This document shows positions 1 through 11,510 of a stretch of 64,000 nucleotides of DNA, one piece after another; positions within the stretch are counted from its first letter, which is position 1; every line of letters begins with the position of its first letter. The position numbers and the translations under genes were made by a program. Source of the stretch: Erythroxylum novogranatense (lineage: Eukaryota; Streptophyta; Magnoliopsida; Malpighiales; Erythroxylaceae); assembly GCA_029891385.1 (NCBI GenBank), contig JAIWQS010000215.1, positions 434,001 to 498,000 on the forward strand, in the 5' to 3' direction. Below the pieces are notes generated by a model. It had not been told where the DNA came from. It saw only the letters and a program-made list of their open reading frames with translations, and searched no databases.

Positions 1-3000
1 TCCTGGTTTGAGTCATGCGGGTAGAAATCTTACGTGTGCATACTTGTCAGCGACTAAATGAGAGAAAAGTGAGATCGTGTTGGGGATGAACCCACGAAAG
101 TGTATAACAATTAGGAAAGGAAAAGGAAAAAGGAAAGATGGATAAGGAGATGAATATTGTCTCGTGGTTAGAATGACCGTGTTGGCCTAGACGGATTAAG
201 GAAAGAAGTGATATTAATGAATTCTCGGATTAAAATGGCAATATTATGGTGACAAAAAATGAATATGTCTAGAATCGAGAGGTCCACTAGAGATATGGGA
301 AGCATCTTGGTTATAGTAGGCTAAGTGAGATTAAAAGTCCGGATGATTAGGTAATTACATTACCGATCAGATCATCATGAAATGGGAAATATTGGACCGA
401 GTAAAGTGTAGATGGTCCGATCGGTATATATTGATTCACCGATTCAGCAAATGATGATAGCGAGATTGTACTAAGAACAAGGTTATATCAGAACGGTCTA
501 CTTGAATCGAAAGAACTGAAAGAGCAAGGTGCCTAGTGCTAAGTGCCTAGTAGAGTGAGAAAAGTAGACATGGTGAGATAAAATTGTGCGTATAAACTGA
601 AATGAATTCGTGAAATGGTTATGATCTGGACCGCATAAGCTTGAGACTGAAATGGTTATGTGACTATCAGGTTAAGAGTTTGGAAATCAAGATGATAAAA
701 TCGTAAGGAAAAAGACAGACTGACAATTTTCTACTGATTGTGTATCGGGAAATTCTAGATTTGGTTGATAAGATGTATAGAGACATAGAAATGGTAACTG
801 GATGGGTAAATAGATAGAGATACAATGGAGTTGTATCAACGATTTTGTCGTGTTTTGGGGACTGTGAATGCCCTATTATCGATTGTTTCAGGATATTAAA
901 GAAATACGAAGCAATAAGAAGATAACATTGTATAAGCCAAGTGGACATGACCTTAAAAGGTCAAGTTGACACATGAATGCTATGGGAATGAAACTAGGGA
1001 TATGAAAAGAGTTGTCACATTTAAGTCGATTTACCGTTGGGAGTACCTATTGGACAGTAAAGTTGATCATGATTAATAAAATGTATGTGAAAGATACATG
1101 GAAATCATGGGGGAGATGATCGATGAATGATTAAATACGTTTCTATGAGTGGCTATAAGTGTAAAGTTTATATTAGGTTAAAGTAAGACATAGGAGGACT
1201 GAATGTACCTTTATGAGAGGAAATGAGAAATGCTTATGGCATCAGTCATTTATTTGAGGATTAGCATAAATGGAAAGGAGTCTTACGAAAGTCTGAATTG
1301 TATAGGTTACTAATTGGTTTCCTGATAAAATGCTAAGGTATAGATTACTGAATAAGTGGTAAAGAAAGTGTTTATGTGACTGTCACAAGGAACCTTAGTG
1401 TAAGGAATGTTCTGATCTTTTAAATTATGGCATAAACTTGTTCTGATTGAGATAGTGCTTAAGAATGATTGAAATACAATTAGGGACACTAATTGGGCGA
1501 TGAGACTTTTGTGAACCAAGATAATGATGGTAACAAGATTAATGGTCATGACGAAAAGAAGAATGTACCAAATCAAAAGTGAAATTGAGGTTATCTCAGA
1601 TGTGTGTATGAATTGTAAAATATCCAACAACATGAGTGGAAGTTTAATTTGTGGTGATCCTATTGCAATGTGAAGCTAATAGAGCTCCATAGGTAAGGCA
1701 AACCGTAAAGTAGTCCCGAACTGTAAAGTGGAATACTAAAATGAAGTGGAAATTGATGGAAGTCTAATTATAGATGATTAGGTATTGGTATATATAGATA
1801 TATCGATGTGGATGACATGAAATCGATTGAAAAGAGAAAATGAATAGAGACAAGAAGTCCTAAAGGAAACCGATAATGACGTGATGTAGTGTTATCTTCA
1901 AAAAAGGGTTGCAAATACACTAATTGTGGACTGAATGAATTGAATGATGTTTGGTAATGTATGGAAAAGTTTAAGAGGAATGGTGCAAAGTAAGCAAATG
2001 GTAGTGGCGATAATTATAGGCGGAATGTGTTTGAAAGAATTGAACGATTGAAAAGTAAAATGAACTATATGAATTATTGAAGAATTTGATCTGGCGATAA
2101 GCATACCTTTGGAGAGTGGACAATGTATGTTGAATGAAACATAATGTTCAAACGGTAGTAGATAAATTGAATTGACGTTGATAAATGGTATTGGTGTCAT
2201 GATCGCGATTGAAAGTCTTGAGACCTCGAGATTCCTATAAGGATACACCGTGTTTATTCGAGGAAAGAGACAGTATAAATGACTACTATCTTGACAATTC
2301 TGAATCAATGCAGGATATTTCGACTAGTGAACATATAAGGTCGCAAGGAATGATTAATTACGTATATTGGGATTCGCAAAGAATGTCAAGTAGATTATGG
2401 GTTACGGAAATTGAGAGATGAATAAAGGTAAGAAAGGTAAGAGTGCAGGAGTTAAAGTGGTAAGTCTCATGAGGAGTCAAAGAAGAAGTTGTACCGATAA
2501 AAGTGACAGAACAAGAAAGTGAATAGTCAAGCTCGACATTCCAAAGAAGCATATCTAAAAGCGAAATTGAATAACTACGTATAGAATGAAGTGATAATTG
2601 ATTCAAGTGTTTATAGGTTTGAATGTTCAGCAGAAAAAAAATGCTTAAGTGGTTTGAGTTTCACAGGATTATGATCGTGTTATAGAGTTACTGTAGGAAT
2701 ACACTGCTACACTGTACAATGCCTAACGAGAGTCAAAGACCATAATGGATTTGAGACTGTGATGAGTGAAAAAAAGGAAAGTGACTCAGGAAAGCTGAAT
2801 GGGTTAAGTACATATCCGAATAAAGTGCATTAACACTTTAGAATAGTGAATTGTCTAAAGGAGAATTGAAGTTGAACAGAGAATCAATGGGATATAAAGC
2901 ATGACTGCATTAGGTAAAGTATCACTGGTTATAGGAAAATGGAGCTAAATGTCATTGTATTGTTACCAAAGGAATGTGAATCGTCCCTGACGAGATAAAG

Positions 3001-3360
3001 GAGGTTATTGTACGTATCACCTTGAAAAGATGTACTCCATGGAATAGATATTTGACGGTATACTGAGAAAAAGGTATTGGATGAATAAACGTGATGATTA
3101 GTGAACAGGTTTGGAAATAATGAACTGAGTCATAGCATTGGAACTAAAGGTAATGACTACTCTGAAAGTGGCAAGTGAGTTAGCTAAGAAAATGAGATCG
3201 CCAACTGATAGCCTTGTGGAGTCTGTTTACTGTGATGAGTGATAATGAGGTACATTATGGAATGGTAAAGTGTATGAAACATGTAGGGATATATGAGAAC
3301 TGTCATAGTGAACTGTTGACTGAGAATTTCGAGGACGAAATTTTTATAAGGAGGGGGAAT
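1..3360 (+). other. Gyp-A internal region, no coding capacity seen
   Basis: This 3.36 kb stretch holds no credible gene. Short open frames on either strand have no domain signature and are likely chance. The + strand is poor in C (for example 4 C against 15 G in 1141-1200), the purine-rich skew common on the sense strand of plant retrotransposons. Position 1 corresponds to about 7686 of the second copy, so only about 110 bases of the internal region lie left of the window and the whole internal region would be near 3.47 kb. The last 60 bases carry the Gypsy-type end FEDEIFIRRG and the polypurine tract. Confidence 0.7.
3348..3360 (+). other. Polypurine tract of Gyp-A
   Basis: Purine run AAGGAGGGGGAAT lies directly before the LTR start TGTAACATCC. 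In LTR retrotransposons it primes plus-strand DNA synthesis. It fixes the orientation as +. Confidence 0.8.
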
Positions 3361-3955
3361 TGTAACATCCCACCCCCTACTGGAAGGATAAAATAGGAAA
3401 TTGGTCATAGGATGGGATTGATAGGGAATAATTAGTACTGTTCATGCATAATAGGACTGATACAGAGTCACAATTGTGCACATGAAATTACTGTACATGC
3501 ATACATGATATTCCCGGTTTGCATGCCTCAGACAATTTTCTTAGGATTAATGTGGTTAATGGGTTCGAAAAATCATTTGGAGTACGCCATTGAGTGTTTT
3601 ACATTTTTAGGGATTTATGAGAATTTTTCTGGAATTATCCGGAGAAAATTCCCGGACTGACAAAATCGTCTGTAAATGGCCTAAATGTGTTTTTGTTATG
3701 GAAAATGTGGTTTTCGTGTTTGAAAAATTATTGGGAGTGGACTGTTATATGTTTTACAATTTTTGGCAATTTCGGTAATTTTCAAAAAAATGATTCGGGG
3801 GAAATTCCTGAAAATTCCCGGACCGGAAAAATCGCCAATTGGCGAACCGACCGATTTTTGGTAGCGAAAATTTCTACCCAATGGCACTGTATTATTGAGT
3901 ATATTATTTTGGGATTGAAATGAGGGCCATTGGAATTGAATGGGTCAAATGTCAT

Positions 3956-3984
3956 TAGGATTTCTTAATAAATCCTATTATATA
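3956..3984 (+). promoter_or_regulatory. Candidate U3 hairpin and TATA-like site, Gyp-A LTR
   Basis: TAGGATTT (3956-3963) and AAATCCTA (3970-3977) form an 8-bp perfect inverted repeat with a 6-base loop, followed at once by TATTATATAG. A pyrimidine-rich stretch like a transcript leader follows at about 4110-4210. Position and order fit a core promoter, but this is inference from sequence alone. Confidence 0.35.
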
Positions 3985-6316
3985 GTTTTGTCTTTTATCT
4001 ATTTTGTCTTATTCCTCAATTTGCCAAGTGTCTTTAATGGAGTTATGACTTTTGTCTTGTTCCTAGCTAATAAAGTCGGCAATTCATTGTTAAAGGAGGG
4101 GGGGAAAAATGAGTTTGTTGCTTATCTCTTCTCACCATCCGAAACTCCATCTTCTCCTTCCTTCTCATCGATATTCTTCACTTGTTTCATTTAGCTGCTA
4201 CTTTCTTGGTTCTTCCTTGCATGCTTCTAAGCTTAAACCTTCTCCCTCTTTGCTATGATGATAACCATGCATGGGGTTGAGAAGTGAGGAAGTAGAGTGG
4301 TTGGAGAAATTAAGAGTTGGGTTGGAAGCTTGAATTGGTAAGTGTTTAGTTATGCTTTAATTATGTCTTATGAATCATGGTAGTTAGAAACATGGAATGG
4401 GAGATATGGTATGTTTATTATGTTTATTGATGCCTTAAATAGATGATAATTATTGCTTGAATTAATGGGTATAAGATTAGGATTAGTTATGAATTGAAAG
4501 TAGGATGAGTGATGAATGGTTTTAGCTTGATTGTAATTGCATTTTGATGATTGATTTTACTTGGAAAGAAAGAATTAAGTGCTGCCAATTTTATGTATTA
4601 GCCCTAGTACATGTATAAATGGTATAAGAACTGATTTGTGTTCATTTGGATGTTTAATGATGTGTTAATGGTATTGGAAATGATAGAACAAAGGTTAACA
4701 CCAAATCTGGAAAATTAGGGTTTTCACCGATCGCATCTTGTTGTTAGCATAACTAATTGTGTAGGAATGCAAATGAGGTGAGGTTTGTTCCCAATGAAAC
4801 TTTGGGATGTTAGCTACATATTTTTTTGAAACAGGTGTTGTCAAATTGTAACTCTAAGAGGTTGAAATTTGGCTTGGAAAGTTATTGTTTTGACTTAGGT
4901 GAACGAAGATCCTGATTAATACCTTGATTGTTTTGATGATTTTTCTAAATTATTTGAGAAGGAATTAGGACAACTGGACTAAATGAAAGTTGAAGCTATT
5001 AAGTTATCTTTCCAATGCCACTGATTTTGCAATTTTTCGATGTGTATATGAGGAGATATGGACTGATGACTATTAGCTGTCTTAATGCATTGAGTGAAAC
5101 TTAGCTGAAATGTCAGATTTGGTGCACATTCTGATTAGGAGTAATTTTAGAAATTTATGTGAATTGAATTGGTTTGAGTGATCTTCGGAAAAATTATAGA
5201 AGAAGTGATTATCTTGAAAATGGTATATAGCATGCTATTTTTTAGATAACAGAATTGGGACTTATGACTTTTCAAAGATTGGACTGAAGTTAGGTCATGG
5301 ACTGTTGAACAGGGAAGTAACTTGCAGGACTGTTTTGAATTGGTCAATGATAGAATTTGATTATAATCCCTTCATGAGAAGTGTAGTACTGTGTTTTATC
5401 TTTTCATGGGTATAAAGTATGCAATTTTTAGACATTTGTACAAGGAGTTATGCTATTTGAAAAATTACTGCCCAATTTGAGTACTTCCAAGGGCAGCAGC
5501 CTTCACTGAATTGTTTGACCTAGTTATCCATTGAATTTATATTTAGACTATTCATGAAAGTTTTAGATAACATTGTGATCTTGATGAACATATTTATTGT
5601 GTAATTTTTGACTGAAGACAAAGAAAGTTACTGAATTTACAAGGTACTGTACTGTGTTGAGTGACTTTGAGTGAGCAGTAGCTTTCATGGGGTCTTTGAC
5701 ACCCTTAGGGGTGGAATTACTTTAAATGGTCTAAATGAAACTTGTAGAGCTTGTCATGATATTTCCAATGAGATGTGGTTTATAGTTTTCTGAATGGTGT
5801 GCAAAGAGTTATGGGTGTTGGAAGTTTGGTTGGAAATCAGGAAAATGAAAGGAAATAAGGGTTATATATTAATATGAATTTTGGTTTCTTTCGTGAATAA
5901 CTTTTCCGTCCGACATCCGATTGACTTGATTCTTGAGGCGTCGGATTCGTAGAATATTGAATTTTATTTTCTGAGAGATTGGAGATTTTGGACGGAAAAT
6001 TGATGTGATTCCGGGTAAAAGTCTGTGTAATCACTGTTTTGTTTAATTGGGGACCTATAGAGGTCCAATTTGTGCACTGTCAGCGCTAATAGGTTTCTAA
6101 TTTTTGGACGGATTTTTTGTGTGGAAAAAGATGAGATTAGGGCCGAGAATATCATGAACATGCATTGTGCACCTGCAAATTGCTTCATATGCATTATTAA
6201 ATAGTTCTGATTGGACAAGTGGTAACTCTTATATTTTCTGATTATTATAGAGGCACATTTGGAGCGTCGATCTACCGACATTACTGAGACTTCCAGATAT
6301 TAGCTCGGAAGTACAG

Positions 6317-7209
6317 GTGAGTAACCTAGTTGGTTCCTCAATCTATATGTGATGAAGATTATGTGGTTATGCCATGTGGAGACAATGGAGGGATTATGTG
6401 TGTTTGCTTTGATTGATTTCGGACCATAGGTGTCCGAAGTATTGGGAACTTGTTATCGAAGTGCTAATTGTGTGTAACTGTTTGTGAATGTTTACGTTTG
6501 AGATATCGGAACAAATGTCTGAGGGAATGAAAAATTGATATTGAAGTGTTAATTGTTCGTTTCGATAAATTGGTTTTGACTTTCAATGTGATATGGTAGA
6601 ATTGTAATAAATGAATTCTGTACATGATTAATTGATGTGACTGGAGCTGCCACCGAGAGCTATATGCTCAATGCTTAATGAGCCCGAAAGGGACAGTTCT
6701 CAGAGCTTTATGCTCAATGCTTAATGAGTCCGAAAGGGACAGTTCAGAGCTTTATGCTCAATGCTTAATGAGCCCGAAAGGGACAGTTCAGAGCCATAGG
6801 CTCACCGATTAATGTGCCCGGATAGGGACAGTACAGGCGCTCAGTCACAACACATAATCTAAATGGGAAGAAATAGAAAAATGTTATATATGTATTTGAT
6901 TGTATTGTGAATTGGGAAAAACACTGAATCACTGAAATAAAATGGAAAATGTCATGTATTTGAGTAAGTATACATTCAATTGACTTTTGGATTGGGAAAG
7001 AGGCAATATGCCTTGCATTTTTGTTCTATTGCTTTAGATTCTTTCTGATTATGCTGTTGTGAAAATCTGTAAATTGCCATATGATATTCTGAATGTGCAA
7101 TTGTGATAATCCGTACGCTATTCGCGTAATGTATGAATTGGGTGAACCATCGATGATGGTTTCTCACTGAGTTCGCAAAACTTACCCAAAATTTGCATCT
7201 ATTTTTTAG
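6317..7209 (+). other. Candidate intron inside the Gyp-A LTR
   Basis: CAG|GTGAGTAACC at 6314-6326 is a strong plant-type 5' splice site, and TATTTTTTAG at 7200-7209 a plausible 3' site. Equivalent pairs lie in the same relative place in the Gyp-D 5' LTR and both Gyp-E LTRs, though the DNA between has diverged in length (893 nt here, 611 to 750 elsewhere). If real, splicing would shorten the leader of the element RNA. No transcript evidence is available here. Confidence 0.35.
6655..6833 (+). repeat. Four tandem 44-bp repeats in the Gyp-A LTR
   Basis: Units start near 6655, 6701, 6745 and 6789. The core of each reads AGAGC..TATGCTCAATGC.. then GCCCGAAAGGGACAGTT. Units 1 to 3 are nearly identical; unit 4 is diverged (CATAGGCTCACC, GGATAGGGACAGT). 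Related shorter repeats with the same GGGACAGTT or AGAGCCC core occur at the matching place in the Gyp-D and Gyp-E LTRs. Confidence 0.9.
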
Positions 7210-7578
7210 GTCCTGAAGAATACCCCGGTTGACACGGGAGTATGTCTACTGTAGGCAAATAAAGGATAGAGGTCGGGATCAGTTTGCGTCTGCATTAGTT
7301 TCTATTCTCTGATTTTTTGTATTATTGCTTAAGTCAGTTTGTAAAATCAACAGACTGGAGTTAATTGTATTTATGAAAAGGGCCCCGAGTCCATTGAATG
7401 ATGTATGTAAATTGTTTCCGTATATGTTATAATGTGTATGTGTGTGTAAAGGAAAGAAAAAAAAAGTTAATACTGAGTTTTGACTGACTGAGTGATGTAG
7501 CGCGCCACCCTCGTGGGACACGGACTCGGATATCACCATCGATGTCGGGTTCGGGTCATACGGGAGTGGGGTGTTACA

Positions 7579-8174
7579 TTTAGATGGTATCAGAGCCCAG
7601 AAGTACGAATGTATCTGGGCACAGTCGGAAACATAGGTCAAGTGCATGCATTTGAGTCGTGTCATTGCGCATAAAGGGCAACCGATCCCCGGTTTGAGTC
7701 AGACGGTAGAAATCTTACGTGTGCATACTTTTCAAGTGACTAAGTGAGAGAAAAGTGAGATCGTGTTAGGGATGAACCCCGAAAGTGTATAACAATTAGG
7801 AAAGGAAAAGGAAAAGGAAAGATGGATAAGGAGATGAATATTGTCTCGTGGTTAGAATGACTGTTGGCCTAGGCGGATTAAGGAAAGAAGTGATATTAAT
7901 GAATTCTCTGATTAAAATGGCAATATTATGGTGACAAAAAATGAATATGTCTAGAATGGGAGAGGTCCACTAGAGATATGGGAAGCATTTGGTTATAGTA
8001 GGCCTAAGTGAGATTAAAAGTCCGGATGATTAGGTAATTACAGACCGACTATATCTCATCATGAAATGGGAAATATTGGACCGGAGTAAAGTGTAGATGG
8101 TCCGATCAGGTATATATTGATTCACTACATTCAGCAAATGATGATAGCGAGATTGTACTAAGAACAAGGTTATA
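7579..8174 (+). mobile_element. Second, truncated copy of the Gyp-A internal start
   Basis: From about 7686 to 8174 the sequence repeats window positions 1 to about 495 almost base for base, with scattered small differences. It holds the PBS and leader only, without a coding region. It stops abruptly near 8174 (GGTTATAC), where Copia RNase H sequence begins. With the preceding LTR it forms an internal-LTR-internal series, expected after unequal recombination between two tandem or allelic copies. Confidence 0.8.
7585..7596 (+). other. Primer-binding site (tRNA-iMet type) after the Gyp-A LTR
   Basis: TGGTATCAGAGC is complementary to the 3' end of initiator tRNA-Met, the usual minus-strand primer of plant LTR retrotransposons. 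It begins seven bases after the LTR end, so the LTR at 3361-7578 also works as a 5' LTR. Confidence 0.9.
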
Positions 8175-8177
8175 CTG

Positions 8178-8814
8178 TACGAGACCCGATGTATCATATG
8201 CTCTAAGTTTTATGAGCAGATACCAATCGGATCCTGGTGAGGGTCACTGGGTGGATGTCAAGAATATCCTTAAGTACTTGCGAAGGACTAAGGATGTTTT
8301 CTTGATATATGGAGATGGAGATCTCAAAGTGAGCGGGTATACAGATGCCAGTTTTCAATCTGATAAGGATGATTCCAAATCCCAATCAAGTTACATATTC
8401 ACACTGAACGGCGGGGCAGTTAGTTGGAAGAGTTCCAAACAAGAGACAACTACCGATTCAACAACCGAGGCAGAGTACATTGCCGCTTCAGACGCAGCAA
8501 AGGAAGCAGTTTTGGATCAGAAAGTTCATTACTAAACTTAGTGTGGTTCCTAGCTGTGATGGGCCCATACAGTTGTATTGTGACAACAATGGGGCTATTG
8601 CGCAAGCGAAGGAACCAAGGTCTCATCAACGATCCAAACACGCACTCGCAGATATCATCCGATTAGGGAGATCATTGGACGAGGTAATGTCCAGATAGAG
8701 AGAATTCCCACAGAGCATAATATTGCTGATCCGTTGACAAAACCATTGTCACAGAAGAGTTTTGATTCTCATGTACTCGCCTATGGTATTAGATATCAAG
8801 GCGATTGGTTTTAG
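8178..8814 (+). pseudogene. Copia polyprotein C-terminal end: late RT and RNase H, broken
   Basis: RNase H of a Copia polyprotein degrades the RNA strand of the RNA/DNA hybrid. From 8212 the frame reads the connection region (DPGEGHWVDVKNILKYLRRT) and then the RNase H start GYTDASFQSDKDDSKSQSSY, with WKSSKQETT and TEAEYIAASDAAKEA following. A frame change near 8520 moves to the frame giving LYCDNNGAIAQAKEPRSHQR. A further shift leads to HNIADPLTKPLSQKSFDSH, and the reading ends GDWF-stop at 8814, just before the polypurine tract. The motif order and the termination site are those of intact Copia elements; the start is a truncation edge, not an initiation codon. At least two frameshifts make it non-functional as given, unless they are sequencing errors. 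Confidence 0.85.
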
Positions 8815-8817
8815 GTC

Positions 8818-8828
8818 AAGTGGGAGAT
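8818..8828 (+). other. Polypurine tract of Cop-B
   Basis: AAGTGGGAGAT directly precedes the LTR start TGTTAGAGTAG. The same tract, reversed, borders the Cop-F and Cop-G 3' LTRs. Confidence 0.85.
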
Positions 8829-10678
8829 TGTTAGAGTAGTTCCCTAAAGGCAATCGCCTTTAGCTTGTTTTGTACAAAGCTGTGTACAGACTTTATGAAT
8901 AAATAAAGAAAGGCATATTTCATTAATTTGATGTTCATTATTTATGAACTGATATTGATCAATAAGCAAATTAATGAAGTCCATGGTACATGACATAGCA
9001 TGAAGGAAATTGTGATTTGATCATACTACTGAGATTCCTATCATGTGCAATTATGTCAGTATCTAAATTATCCCTAGTCATAGGATTACTAAAACTGGAC
9101 ATTGGTAATCCGGAGAGACTAGCACATCTCAAGCTCCTTGAGTTGATCAAGCAGTGGATCTCAGAAACTGTAAATATGAGATATTTAGGGTTGAGATGTG
9201 AATGCTTACTAGAGGTAGTAAGTACATTGGATGACCTGCTATGAGATCATCACATGGATGTTCTATTCTAATGTCAGTGATAATCTCATCATAGCAATGG
9301 TGCAAGTATCCTTAGACTTGAGGTACTCAAGGATATCTTGGATACTGATTCTGTGCTTTGATTCCATTCCTTGTTGCCTTACATAGGTCACTCGTAGGGT
9401 AGTGATTAGGTACAGCTTGAGGTATTTAAAGGTAATTGAATAGCCAATAGAAGATTCACCACTTCTATGATAACAGAAGTTGATACCCATGGCCTCTTGT
9501 CAGGGTCATTACTTGAAAATTTCTGGCCGGAGTACATATGTCATGAAGAGTGTCTTCAGTGACATATAAAGTAATGAGTCCCGTGACGAGAACTAATATC
9601 ACTGGACTAGATTTGACGAGTCGACCTAGTAAGAGTTGACACTTTGTCCATACTCATAACCAAGTGGGGTATAGCATGGTGAAAAGACTAATTGCACAAA
9701 GAATTATCTATGGAAAGGTTCGTGATATGGTTCATGATGAATATATGTTCATTCATCAAACCAATTACTTTCCGTCAATCGAGGTCATGATGTGTTGCTA
9801 GATAACGCTTCATGACTTGCTCGAGATTAAGTGTTAATCTAAGTGGCCAACATAACCGGGAACCTAATGGGTCACACGCATAAGAGTGTCTCGGAGAATT
9901 CGTAAAATAGTTTTAGACAGAGATCCAATAAATGGAGAGCAATAGGATTAAATAGATCCCGATGAGATCGAGATATGTCCCGATGAGATCACGACATCGA
10001 TATTGCTGAAAAAAGTTTCCGGTAGTTTTTCCATACCGGGACCCAGTAGGACCGACTCCAATATGACTGGACCGCTTCAGCATTTATATATATATATCTT
10101 ATTAATTAATTAAAGAATTAATTAATATATATATATATATGGGGTTTACGTGGAAGGAGGAGAATTAGCCTTATCATCTTAAACTTTTTTATATATATAT
10201 ATATATATAAAGGCTAACGTGGATGTATGATCCACCATTAGCTTTTAATGCATTTAATGGTAAAAGAAAAAAGGCTAATGTAGAGATGAGAAGTGTTGAT
10301 GTCGTGGGTTTTTAAGATGGTTCTTGAAAATCAAAGGCATAGGTTTTAAAAGAAGAAAGAGTTCTTCTTCTTAAGCTCTCCATCAACGATCTCCAAGCTT
10401 CTCCTCTCCTCTTCATCGTTTCTCCATAGCTCTCCAAGAACAAAGGTAAGATTTGGCAGTCTTTAATTTGTTCTAGTTATTTCTGGGTCAAAGGGTTTGC
10501 CCCGGTTAGGTTCTCCGATTTCTGCGTGGATACCGTTAGAGACGGTCTCCTTTGGCCGTTATGGTTTGAGTTTGTTATATAGACACATGGATCCTGGCTT
10601 TCAGGAAGGTCCCAAAATAAAAAAAATTTTGTTTTCCGCACCGTATACTTGTGATGTACACACCGGGATTTTTCTACA
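8829..10678 (+). repeat. 3' LTR of Cop-B (1.85 kb)
   Basis: TG...CA-bounded LTR that aligns through its length with both Cop-F LTRs in reverse. It includes a long (TA)n tract with TTAATTAATT palindromes at 10085-10140 and a second (AT)n run at 10190-10210. Short reading frames inside it are on both strands and match nothing recognisable. Confidence 0.85.
10085..10210. repeat. AT microsatellites in the Cop-B LTR
   Basis: TATATATA runs flank ATTAATTAATTAAAGAATTAATTAAT, an imperfect palindrome, at 10085-10140; another AT run follows at 10190-10210. The same array recurs with different repeat numbers in the two Cop-F LTRs (about 21850-21970 and 29728-29866). Confidence 0.9.
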
Positions 10679-11510
10679 CATACACGGTTCTTAGCCATGG
10701 ATTCCATCTTGTCTTCCATTACTGCAAGCCACTTACTCAAAATTGGTGAGTTCATTGCTTCTTCAAAAGAAGGTTCATCAACATTAATAAAAATGCTCAA
10801 GAAGGACCCACCTTCTATTTCAAAGTGTCTATGTGGAACATTGCTCTTACATAATTTTAGAGATTGAGACTTAAGTTCTATGCTCTCACTGACCTCAATA
10901 GTCATCGGAATGGATTGTGAATCCAAATCCATTTAGGCCACTTCGTCTTGATGTTCCTCTAACTCATAGAGCTCAAGACTTTGTTTGATCTTACCAATAC
11001 TAGAGAAATCATCCTCCAAAAATTCCACCTCTCGGAACTCAGCCTCAGTGATCCTCCATGATGTTCACCATACATCATATAGCCATTAGAATGCTCACAA
11101 TATCTAATAAAAACACATTTATTAGCTCTAGAGCCTAACTTCCCAAACTTATGAGAATAATGGTAAACATAACCAACAGATCCCTATGGCCTTAAGCCTT
11201 CCAAATTAGGCTTATCTCCATTTCAAAACTCATAAGGAGTAGTTAGGATAGACTTAGTAGGCACTCAGTTAAGGATGTATGTTGCAGTCACAAGGGTATC
11301 CCCCCGAAACTTAATTGGGAGGTTGGCTTGAGCCATCGTTGACAAAACCATATCCAACAGAGTTCGATTACTTCTCCTTACAACCCCAATTTGTTGTGGA
11401 GTTTTTGGAATAGTTAACTATCGATGTATTCCCTTATTCTCACAAAATTCTCTAAACTAACCAGAGAGATACTCTTGGCCTTTATCAGTATGAAGAGCTT
11501 TAATGCTTGG
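10679..11510 (-). pseudogene. Cop-C: Copia integrase C-terminus to RT start, broken fragment
   Basis: Read on the minus strand, the piece begins inside the integrase core and runs into the first part of reverse transcriptase. The clearest part, near 10690-10930, gives DEPSFEEAMNSPILSKWLAV followed by MEDKMESMAKNRV, the standard opening of Copia RT. Upstream (11000-11500) degenerate frames still show the order of integrase C-terminal motifs, including a poorly kept asparagine-glycine stretch before a region for NRTLLDMV. Several stops and shifts interrupt it. At 10679 it is cut exactly at the end of the Cop-B LTR, so Cop-B probably inserted here; the rest of Cop-C is not in the window. It differs from Cop-F and Cop-G in sequence. 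Confidence 0.7.

Larger units (their letters stand above)
1..7578 (+). mobile_element. Gyp-A: non-coding long-LTR Gypsy-like (LARD-like) element, 5' LTR outside window
   Basis: The element has an internal region (1-3360), a polypurine tract and an LTR (3361-7578) that begins TGTAACATCC and ends GTGTTACA. No gag, protease, RT or integrase motif is visible in any frame of the internal part; only the usual Gypsy tail before the polypurine tract, reading FEDEIFIRRG, survives near 3330-3355. LTRs of over 4 kb around about 3.4 kb of non-coding DNA match the plant LARD type, which depends on enzymes from other elements. The same PBS context and LTR end are seen in Gyp-E, so the two are related families. 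Alternative: a fully decayed autonomous Gypsy. Confidence 0.75.
3361..7578 (+). repeat. LTR of Gyp-A (4.2 kb)
   Basis: The LTR starts TGTAACATCCC after the polypurine tract and ends GGGGTGTTACA, seven bases before a primer-binding site. It therefore acts as 3' LTR of the internal region at 1-3360 and as 5' LTR of the copy at 7579-8174. In order it holds: the palindrome CGCCAATTGGCG at 3833-3844, a hairpin and TATA-like site near 3956-3984, a pyrimidine-rich stretch near 4110-4210, non-coding AT-rich DNA, a donor-like site at 6317, four 44-bp repeats, the block CCATCGATGATGG at 7147-7159, and an acceptor-like site at 7208. I see no gene in it. Confidence 0.85.
8175..10678 (+). mobile_element. 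Cop-B: 5'-truncated Copia element (pol end plus 3' LTR)
   Basis: Only the RNase H end of the polyprotein, the polypurine tract and one LTR remain. The LTR (starts TGTTAGAGTAG, ends GGGATTTTTCTACA) is the same family as the two LTRs of Cop-F at 21406-23227 and 29278-31119, which lie in the opposite orientation. The 5' LTR, gag, integrase and most of RT are missing; the break abuts Gyp-A internal DNA, so a deletion or recombination removed both the Copia 5' part and the rest of the Gyp-A copy. Confidence 0.85.

Noticed and set aside
667..2606. Minus-strand frames of 80 to 136 codons in the Gyp-A internal region
   Set aside because: Antisense to the element in C-poor DNA where stop codons are rarer by composition; hydrophobic low-complexity peptides without motifs.
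7585..7596. Possible tRNA gene near TGGTATCAGAGC sites (also 16120, 29262, 32178, 49901)
   Set aside because: Only the short tRNA 3'-end complement is present, always beside an LTR end, so these are primer-binding sites.
10477..10932. A single 151-codon frame treated as one gene
   Set aside because: It spans the Cop-B LTR end at 10678; only the part above 10679 is Copia RT, the rest is LTR read antisense.
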